Source: Prevotellaceae bacterium
Lineage (GTDB): Bacteria > Bacteroidota > Bacteroidia > Bacteroidales > Bacteroidaceae
Assembly: GCA_021204715.1 (NCBI GenBank)
Contig: JAJPYW010000292.1
Location: 1 to 11,487 of the forward strand
Length of the DNA stretch: 11,487 nucleotides
Direction: 5' to 3'
Shown: positions 6,378 through 11,487 of the stretch, in pieces
Layout of the letters: each line of letters begins with the position of its first letter
Numbering within the stretch: position 1 is the first letter of the stretch
Translations under genes and position numbers: made by a program
Notes under the pieces: generated by a model
Database searches by the model: none
What the model was told of the DNA's origin: nothing
Seen by the model: the letters and a program-made list of their open reading frames with translations, nothing else

Positions 6378-7931
6378 ATAGTCGATTGTGTAATGCAATC
6401 CGCGACTCTCCTTGCGCTCCATGGCCTGACGGGTAATCAAATATCCCACATTGATCATGTTGCGCAACTCGCAGAGCTCACGGGTTGCTTTGCTGTTTTT
6501 GAAGAGCTTTTCGGTCTCTTCATAGAGTATGTCCAACCGGTTCCAGGCACGGGTAAGACGCAGGTTGCTGCGCACGATGCCCACGTAGGACTCCATAATC
6601 TGGTTCACTTCGGCCATGCTCTGGGTAATGAGCACGCGCTCTTCGTTGGAGATGGTGCCTTCATCGTTCCACTCGGGAATGTCTTCGTTGTACTCATAGC
6701 GGTCCAACACACTCAAAGCATGCTTGGCAGCGGCGTCGGCATAGACCACCGCCTCTATCAATGAATTGCTGGCCAAGCGGTTGCCGCCATGTAGCCCGGT
6801 GCAGGAACACTCGCCGATGGCATAAAGCCGGCGGATGCTGCTTTGACCGTTCAGATCGACTTTGATGCCGCCGCAAAGGTAGTGGGCGGCGGGGGCTACG
6901 GGAATGTAATCTTTGGTGATGTCGATGCCAATGGAGAGGCACTTCTTGTAGATGTTGGGGAAGTGTTTCTTGGTCTCTTCGGGGTCTTTGTGGGTAACGT
7001 CCAAATAGACGTGCTCCTCGCCGCGGAGCTTCATCTCATTGTCTATGGCGCGGGCCACGATATCACGCGGGGCCAACGAAAGACGTGGGTCGTACTTCTG
7101 CATGAACTCCTTGCCGTCTTTGGTGCGCAACACGGCTCCGTAGCCCCGCATGGCTTCGGTGATGAGAAAGGCGGGACGGTCGCCGGGATGATAGAGGGCT
7201 GTGGGGTGGAACTGGATGAACTCCATGTCTTTGACCTGCCCTTTGGCGCGGTAGACCATGGCAATGCCATCGCCGGTGGCTACCAAAGGGTTGGTGGTCT
7301 GACGGTAGACAGCTTCGCAGCCGCCGGTTGCCATGATGGTGACTTTGGATAGGATTGTGTCAACTCCGCCCCGCTCTTCGTCTAATACGTAGGCTCCATA
7401 GCACTTGATACCGGGCGTATGGCGGGTAACGATGATGCCAAGATGATGTTGGGTAATGATTTCCACAGCGTAGTGGTTCTTCAATATAGTGATGTTGGGA
7501 TGGCGCTTGACGGCCTCGATGAGGCTGGTCTGTATCTCGGCACCGGTATTGTCCTGATGGTGCAAGATGCGGAACTCGGAGTGTCCGCCTTCTTTGTGCA
7601 GGTCGAACTCGCCGTTTTCTTTCTTGTCGAAGTGCACGCCCCAACTGATAAGTTCCTTGATTTGCCCGGGGGCGTTGCGCACCACCATCTCCACGGCAGC
7701 GCGGTCGCTTATCCAGTCGCCGGCTATCATCGTGTCTTCAATGTGCTTCTCGAAGTTGTCCACCGCCAAATTGGTGACCGAGGCGATGCCGCCTTGTGCG
7801 AAATAGGTATTAGCCTCTTCCAAACCGGCTTTACAAACCAAGGCCACCGTTCCTTTGTGGGCCACTTTCAATGCGAAGCTCATACCGGCTATTCCGGAGC
7901 CGATGACGAGAAAATCAAACTTCCTTACCAT
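6363..7931 (-). CDS. nadB: L-aspartate oxidase
   Basis: NadB oxidises L-aspartate to iminoaspartate, the first step of de novo NAD+ synthesis, using FAD and, under anaerobic conditions, fumarate as electron acceptor. The 522 residues match the usual length. Motifs in order: the FAD Rossmann loop GSGIAGMS (11-18), AQGGIASV (45-52), EGGHSEFRILHHQD (114-127), FHPTALYHPG (241-250), active-site Arg289 in APRDIVARAID, His350 in AAHYLCGG, and the FAD-binding C-terminal block GECSCTGLHGGNRLASNSL (373-391), followed by a helical tail. SdhA/FrdA relatives share the fold, but the HYLCGG and EGGHSE wording favours NadB. The nadA and nadC genes are not in the window. The gene is convergent with rubrerythrin and their ends share a hairpin. 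A -7 box precedes it by 25 bases. Confidence 0.96.
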   Translation of the reverse strand: MVRKFDFLVIGSGIAGMSFALKVAHKGTVALVCKAGLEEANTYFAQGGIASVTNLAVDNFEKHIEDTMIAGDWISDRAAVEMVVRNAPGQIKELISWGVHFDKKENGEFDLHKEGGHSEFRILHHQDNTGAEIQTSLIEAVKRHPNITILKNHYAVEIITQHHLGIIVTRHTPGIKCYGAYVLDEERGGVDTILSKVTIMATGGCEAVYRQTTNPLVATGDGIAMVYRAKGQVKDMEFIQFHPTALYHPGDRPAFLITEAMRGYGAVLRTKDGKEFMQKYDPRLSLAPRDIVARAIDNEMKLRGEEHVYLDVTHKDPEETKKHFPNIYKKCLSIGIDITKDYIPVAPAAHYLCGGIKVDLNGQSSIRRLYAIGECSCTGLHGGNRLASNSLIEAVVYADAAAKHALSVLDRYEYNEDIPEWNDEGTISNEERVLITQSMAEVNQIMESYVGIVRSNLRLTRAWNRLDILYEETEKLFKNSKATRELCELRNMINVGYLITRQAMERKESRGLHYTIDYPRAK

Positions 7932-7956
7932 AAGTGTATGTTTTGTATTCGGACTA

Positions 7957-7964
7957 CAAAACTA
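7957..7964 (-). promoter_or_regulatory. Candidate -7 box for nadB
   Basis: The minus strand reads TAGTTTTG, identical to the -7 box of rbfA, 25 bases upstream of the nadB ATG. That implies a leader of about 20 bases. No convincing TTTG is seen at the -33 position. Confidence 0.5.
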
Positions 7965-8057
7965 CAAAAAACTATCGTTCCGCACACCCATTGGATGTGG
8001 AATTGGGGTAAATGCGTGTTAATAATAAAATGCCATTCTGAATAATTCTTAATTGGC

Positions 8058-8092
8058 CGCTTCGACTGTGCAGTTTTCCCGGACAGGAAGCG
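8058..8092 (+). repeat. Inverted repeat upstream of the LytTR gene
   Basis: CGCTTC (8058-8063) and GAAGCG (8087-8092) are perfect complements with a 23-base loop, ending 30 bases before the LytTR start codon. The wide loop and short arms make this a weak hairpin. It could instead be a dyad binding site. The rest of the 191-base gap between nadB and this gene (7932-8122) shows only the nadB -7 box and AT-rich sequence. Confidence 0.25.
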
Positions 8093-8122
8093 TCTTGTAG
8101 CAAAAAACCGAAAAAGAACTAT

Positions 8123-8860
8123 ATGCAATTGAATTGTGCCATATTGCACACGGACAGAGACGTGACAGGAAAGCTGCAGGAGTATATAGGCAAGGTGCCT
8201 TTCTTGAGGCTGCGCGGCGTGTACCACGACTCGCTTGAGGCGCTGCGCGATTACTACGAGTTGAAGGTGGAACTTTATTTCACGGGCATCGGTCCGGCAG
8301 ACGAGGACGGAATAGACGGCATGGAATTTTGCAAGTTGCTCTCACCGCCCACACGGGTAATCTTTGTGGCCGACAACGGCCGGCATGCCGCCGAGTGCTT
8401 CCGCTTGGATGCTTTGGACTATCTGTGGGGCGACTTTGATTTCCCGCTCTTTTCGGAATCGGTGGGCAAGGCCACACGTTGGTTTGCCATGCAAGGCACG
8501 GTACTTGACAAAGACAACGTGGTGAAAGAGACGCCTCGGGTAATCTATATCCATTCAGACAACCGCATCGTCCGTCTTGATTTGGAACACATCCACTACA
8601 TAGAGGGGTTGGGAGATTATGTAAAAATCTATTATAAGGACTTGGCCAAGCCGGTAATGACTTTGTGCAGCATGAAGTACTTGGAAGAGAGGTTGCCGGA
8701 AAAGGAGTTCATGCGGGTACACCGCTCGTTTATTGTCCGCAAGGATTGCATCGACGCCATAGGCCGATCCATGGTAGTGGTTGAAAAAAGGGACTTACCC
8801 ATCGGCGACGCTTACCGCGCGCGTGTGAAAGGGTATGTATCAAACTTGGCGGTGCTTTAG
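8123..8860 (+). CDS. LytTR DNA-binding regulator with a degenerate receiver domain
   Basis: This 245-residue protein has the receiver-plus-LytTR plan of AlgR/AgrA/LytR-type regulators. The C-terminal LytTR domain (about 138-245) looks intact: RVIYIHSDNRIVRLDLEHIHYIEGLGDYVKI, then FMRVHRSFIVRKDCIDAI and the closing PIGDAYR. It should bind paired direct repeats near target promoters. The N-terminal domain (1 to about 120) keeps the receiver pattern (VELYF...GMEF, RVIFVADN, ALDYL) but lacks the chemistry. The phosphoacceptor position is Gly55 (YFTGIGP in place of FLDIxMP). The first acidic-pocket residue is Thr10, the switch Thr/Ser is Ala83, and the Lys of DYLxKP is replaced (DYLWGDF). It therefore probably works without phosphorylation. 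No histidine kinase is adjacent. The ATG at 8123 follows an A-rich leader. Its stop overlaps the end of the convergent barrel gene by four bases. Confidence 0.88.
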   Translation: MQLNCAILHTDRDVTGKLQEYIGKVPFLRLRGVYHDSLEALRDYYELKVELYFTGIGPADEDGIDGMEFCKLLSPPTRVIFVADNGRHAAECFRLDALDYLWGDFDFPLFSESVGKATRWFAMQGTVLDKDNVVKETPRVIYIHSDNRIVRLDLEHIHYIEGLGDYVKIYYKDLAKPVMTLCSMKYLEERLPEKEFMRVHRSFIVRKDCIDAIGRSMVVVEKRDLPIGDAYRARVKGYVSNLAVL

Positions 8861-10071
8861 CGCAGCTTGGAGCGCGAGATGCGTTCACCGAAAGTGAAAT
8901 TGGCGTTCAAGGTGATGCGGTCTTCCTGCATCAGGTTCTTGCGGGAGTTGATTTGCTTGCGGTAACCGGCCGCTATCGAAAGGAAGGAGTAACGGATGGG
9001 GAAACTCATACCCACATTGGCCTCCAAATAGTTCATCTTTCCCTTTTTCAAGTCGATGTAGGAGTTGTAGTAGCCTAAACCGGCCATCAGCTCTTTGGAA
9101 CGGGGCATACGGGGTTCGATGATGTAAGTGGCTCCCAAACTCACTTTATGTTGGTTTTGGTAAAGCATGGAGGTGTAGGATGAGGCGTTCTTGCTCCAGT
9201 CCACATAGTTGTAGTCGGCGGCCCATATCCAATGCCAGGTAATGGCGGAAAGCCCCACGCCTATGTGCATGGGCAGGTATTGCCGGCGGCTGTGGTATTT
9301 TTTGTCTACGCCCTCGCTCGTGGAGGAATTGCTGTAGGTAAGTTTATTACGGTATCCGATGGGCATGGCCGGGGAGAACATGGCGCCGATGGAGAAATGT
9401 TCCTGCTGGGTGGAAAAAAACTCGTAGTGCACGCCTATATCACCGTAAAAGGTATGGTTGGAGTTCTCGTACTTCACGACCGCACTCTCCTGTGTCTCGC
9501 TCTGGGTGATGGTACCTAAAAGAACGCCTGCGTTGAAACCCACAGAGAGCCGCGGAGAAAGGACGAAGGCATTGGTCAGGTAGACACGGTACAAGCCGCC
9601 CGACCCTTCAAAGAGAGAAGTGGCGTAACTGTTGGGCATGCCTTCTATCTCTTCATTCGTGCGGATGGCATAGCCCACACTGGAGTAAGGAGCTACACCC
9701 AACATGACGTACCAATGACGGAGCGCGCGGAAACCCACGCTAAGGCGGTTGGGATTTCCGGTAAAATTGTAGCTGTGGTCGCCTAAGAAAGAGTAATAGG
9801 AAAAGGAGCCGCCCACACCGACATCGAAAGTGAAGCAAATGGTATCCATACGGGTGATGGCTGCCGGATTTAATGTATTCTGAAAGCCTAACCGGTTCAA
9901 GCCGATGCCCACGTTGCCCATGCCTGCATAACGCCCGCCCTCGTTGGCGCACAATTCGCCCACACCATACATGGAGGTGGGCAAGTTGGTGGTGTTCTGG
10001 GCAAGCAGCGGGGTTGCCCAACACAAGCTGCATAGCAGCAACAAGCGGGAAATACGTAGTGAACAGCTCAT
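8857..10071 (-). CDS. PorV/FadL-like outer-membrane beta-barrel protein
   Basis: This 404-residue protein has a Sec signal peptide (hydrophobic LLLLCSLCWATPLLA, cleavage probably before Gln25) followed by a mature chain rich in alternating aromatic/hydrophobic beta-strands ending in NANFTFGERISRSKLR. The mature N-terminus (GGRYAGMGNVGIGLNRLGFQ followed by NTLNPAAI) resembles the start of FadL/PorV/PorQ-type barrels, where 'GMG...A....NPA' forms the plug and hatch region. It probably sits in the outer membrane, as a pore or as a partner of a surface protein; its cargo is unknown. Its ATG overlaps the DUF4270 stop codon (ATGA), so the two are probably translated together. A related gene for small hydrophobic-molecule uptake is possible, but a lipoprotein partner is the more natural reading of the context. 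Confidence 0.8.
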   Translation of the reverse strand: MSCSLRISRLLLLCSLCWATPLLAQNTTNLPTSMYGVGELCANEGGRYAGMGNVGIGLNRLGFQNTLNPAAITRMDTICFTFDVGVGGSFSYYSFLGDHSYNFTGNPNRLSVGFRALRHWYVMLGVAPYSSVGYAIRTNEEIEGMPNSYATSLFEGSGGLYRVYLTNAFVLSPRLSVGFNAGVLLGTITQSETQESAVVKYENSNHTFYGDIGVHYEFFSTQQEHFSIGAMFSPAMPIGYRNKLTYSNSSTSEGVDKKYHSRRQYLPMHIGVGLSAITWHWIWAADYNYVDWSKNASSYTSMLYQNQHKVSLGATYIIEPRMPRSKELMAGLGYYNSYIDLKKGKMNYLEANVGMSFPIRYSFLSIAAGYRKQINSRKNLMQEDRITLNANFTFGERISRSKLR

Positions 10072-11384
10072 TTTTCGTTGTAGATTTTAAATCGTACATC
10101 CAACCGGCACTGACGGTCCTGAGTGGGGTCGTTGGCAAAGACGACTTGATTGAACGTGGTGGCCACATCCTCGTCGTCCATGTTCATGAGCAGCTTCTGC
10201 CGCTTCATGCCCCAAGTGCCGAAGTTGTTGCGGATGAATTCGGTCAAGTCGAAAGAGTAATAGGTCTCCTTGCCGTTAAGGTAATCAACCGTAAGGTTGC
10301 CCGTCTGCACGGTCACGCCGTCGGAACCGTAGACATAATCCTCCAAGACGTTGTTCTCGTCGGTAATATACAGACGTATGTCATCGGGCAACTGGCTCAC
10401 TTCATTGTAGCTCTTGCGCACGGGGTATAAATAAAGTGTGGCCTTCTCGATGGAAACCACATCGCCATAACTCTCCAAATCGTTCAGGAAGGGAAACTCC
10501 AACTGGTTGTAATAGCCCGTGAGACCTTGCATGAATGCCAAGTTGCCCGTCTGGGTGGAGTGTACCAAGTTCTCCACACCGCTGACCATACCTTCCAAGT
10601 AAGTACCCGTCGGGTCGTGCGAAACGGCGTTATAGCAGTAATTGGTATTCACCTTGAAAATGAGGCTGCGCTCGTTGCTGTTCTCGGTAAGTTCGTGGTA
10701 ATGCAGGGTGACACACAGCGAAGAGTCGTTCACTTGGAAACCGGTGATGCAATCGCCTTCCACCGACACGAAAGCCAAGCCCGGAAAGCGTTTCTTGAAC
10801 CGCTCTTGGGTGGTGAAACTGTTGTCCTGCGCCACGAGGTCGTCGAGTATCTGCGCCCCGTACTCATCGGGCAGCCTCACCTCAATCTCTTTCTTTTTGT
10901 TCGGAGTGGGATAGTAAGAGAAAGAATAGAGGGGGGTATCTTCCACCTCCATACGGGTTACGTTGTAAAGGTCCTCATCGTTCTCCAACACAATGGGATA
11001 TTTCAATTCATAGATATCGACGCGCTGCTGGGTGAGCGTATCCCCCCAATAGTGTCCCGAGGGCCACAGCCTGAGCACCAACGAGTCGAGCGTATAACCG
11101 TAATTGGTGTTGGGCGTGAAAGAAACGGTACTATATTCGGCGCAGAAGGTGGAAGTGACATGACCGAAATTGGAGTCTTGATAACTTCCCAACTGGCAGA
11201 TGGTATCGCCCCGGGTTACGATGGAGTCCAACAGAATGGTGCTGATGTCCACATAACAGGTATCTACGAAAACATTATAGAAAGAACTCTCCACCAAGCT
11301 GTGCCCCAATTGCGAATAGTCGTCATGACAAGAGCAAAGGGTAGCGGCGGCAAGGAGAGCCAAACCATAAAAAAGTTTCTTCAT
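10068..11384 (-). CDS. DUF4270-family lipoprotein
   Basis: This 438-residue lipoprotein is of unknown function and belongs to the Bacteroidota-specific DUF4270 family, recognised from DSIVTRGDTICQLGSYQDSN, then FGHVTSTF and TLDSLVLRLW with VDIYELKYPI further on. The start is the ATG at 11384, preceded by AAAAAAAGGAAT; the longer frame begins with TTG at 11408 and is less likely. MKKLFYGLALLAAATLCSC gives a signal II lipobox L16-C17-S18-C19. The residues after Cys19 (His-Asp-Asp) resemble the acidic surface-export signal of Bacteroidota lipoproteins, so it may face outward. The mature chain is beta-rich with no transmembrane segment and several further cysteines. In genomes I recall, DUF4270 genes often lie near glgA and panC; neither is seen here. 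Its stop overlaps the start of the barrel gene. No promoter was found in the 103 bases upstream. Confidence 0.85.
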   Translation of the reverse strand: MKKLFYGLALLAAATLCSCHDDYSQLGHSLVESSFYNVFVDTCYVDISTILLDSIVTRGDTICQLGSYQDSNFGHVTSTFCAEYSTVSFTPNTNYGYTLDSLVLRLWPSGHYWGDTLTQQRVDIYELKYPIVLENDEDLYNVTRMEVEDTPLYSFSYYPTPNKKKEIEVRLPDEYGAQILDDLVAQDNSFTTQERFKKRFPGLAFVSVEGDCITGFQVNDSSLCVTLHYHELTENSNERSLIFKVNTNYCYNAVSHDPTGTYLEGMVSGVENLVHSTQTGNLAFMQGLTGYYNQLEFPFLNDLESYGDVVSIEKATLYLYPVRKSYNEVSQLPDDIRLYITDENNVLEDYVYGSDGVTVQTGNLTVDYLNGKETYYSFDLTEFIRNNFGTWGMKRQKLLMNMDDEDVATTFNQVVFANDPTQDRQCRLDVRFKIYNEK

Positions 11385-11487
11385 ATTCCTTTTTTTATAT
11401 TCTATCAAGCAGCGAAAAAGGATGACGCCCCGTATACCGGAACGAGACGGTCTTTTTCACGCCACAAAGAAAGCACAAAAGTTTCTA
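11385..11487. other. Region upstream of the DUF4270 gene at the window edge
   Basis: These 103 bases hold the ribosome-binding stretch of the DUF4270 gene (AAAAAAAGGAAT on the minus strand) and no recognisable TAnnTTTG box. The plus strand contains two spaced copies of CACAAA (11464-11468 region and 11475-11480), a motif I recall from intergenic DNA in this phylum. Short open frames on the minus strand read through to 11487 and end near 11390-11410, but show no family resemblance, so the end of an upstream gene can be neither shown nor excluded. Confidence 0.3.

Noticed and set aside
7419..8045. A 208-codon plus-strand frame across the nadB start
   Set aside because: It is mostly antisense to nadB and continues into AT-rich intergenic DNA; no domain is recognisable.
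11385..11408. Extension of the DUF4270 lipoprotein by eight residues from a TTG codon
   Set aside because: The ATG at 11384 has an AAAGGAAT ribosome-binding stretch and gives a normal lipoprotein signal peptide.
11462..11487. CACAAA repeats at the right edge as a CRISPR or mobile-element end
   Set aside because: There are only two imperfect short copies with no spacer structure, so they do not support a CRISPR array or a transposon end.

Overview
The window reads as a chromosomal segment from a member of the order Bacteroidales (Bacteroidota). Supporting this are the divergent xerD / aroQ-pyk-O-methyltransferase arrangement, the DUF4270 lipoprotein family, a lipoprotein signal followed directly by acidic residues, A-rich leaders in place of strong Shine-Dalgarno sites, and several TAnnTTTG boxes of the Bacteroidetes sigma-70 type upstream of genes. 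Nothing points to a plasmid, prophage, insertion sequence, CRISPR array or recent transfer. No tRNA or rRNA gene was recognised. The window is nearly gap-free: the longest stretch without a gene is about 270 bases, between the nuclease and rubrerythrin.

Layout. (1) 1-141: the first 47 codons of a XerD-type tyrosine recombinase on the minus strand, divergent from (2) a plus-strand run, aroQ (shikimate pathway), pyk (last step of glycolysis) and a class I SAM-dependent O-methyltransferase (207-2813). (3) A minus-strand pair, rbfA then a LolE/FtsX-type permease (4412-2821), convergent with the methyltransferase across only 7 bases. (4) A minus-strand, membrane-anchored non-specific nuclease of the DRGH family (5485-4508), divergent from (5) rubrerythrin on the plus strand (5759-6343), which meets (6) nadB (L-aspartate oxidase, minus strand, 7931-6363) at a shared GC-rich hairpin. 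(7) A plus-strand LytTR regulator whose receiver domain has lost its phosphorylation residues (8123-8860). (8) A minus-strand two-gene unit: a DUF4270 lipoprotein followed, with an ATGA start/stop overlap, by a PorV/FadL-like outer-membrane barrel (11384-8857).

Most of this is conserved core genome. The parts that could hold undescribed biology are at the right end. The LytTR protein appears unable to be phosphorylated in the usual way and has no kinase beside it. The translationally coupled lipoprotein/barrel pair looks like an uncharacterised cell-surface complex or transport unit. The rubrerythrin leader carries a near-perfect palindrome plus a hairpin and may be a stress-control site. All functions are read from sequence motifs and family knowledge; no searches were run.
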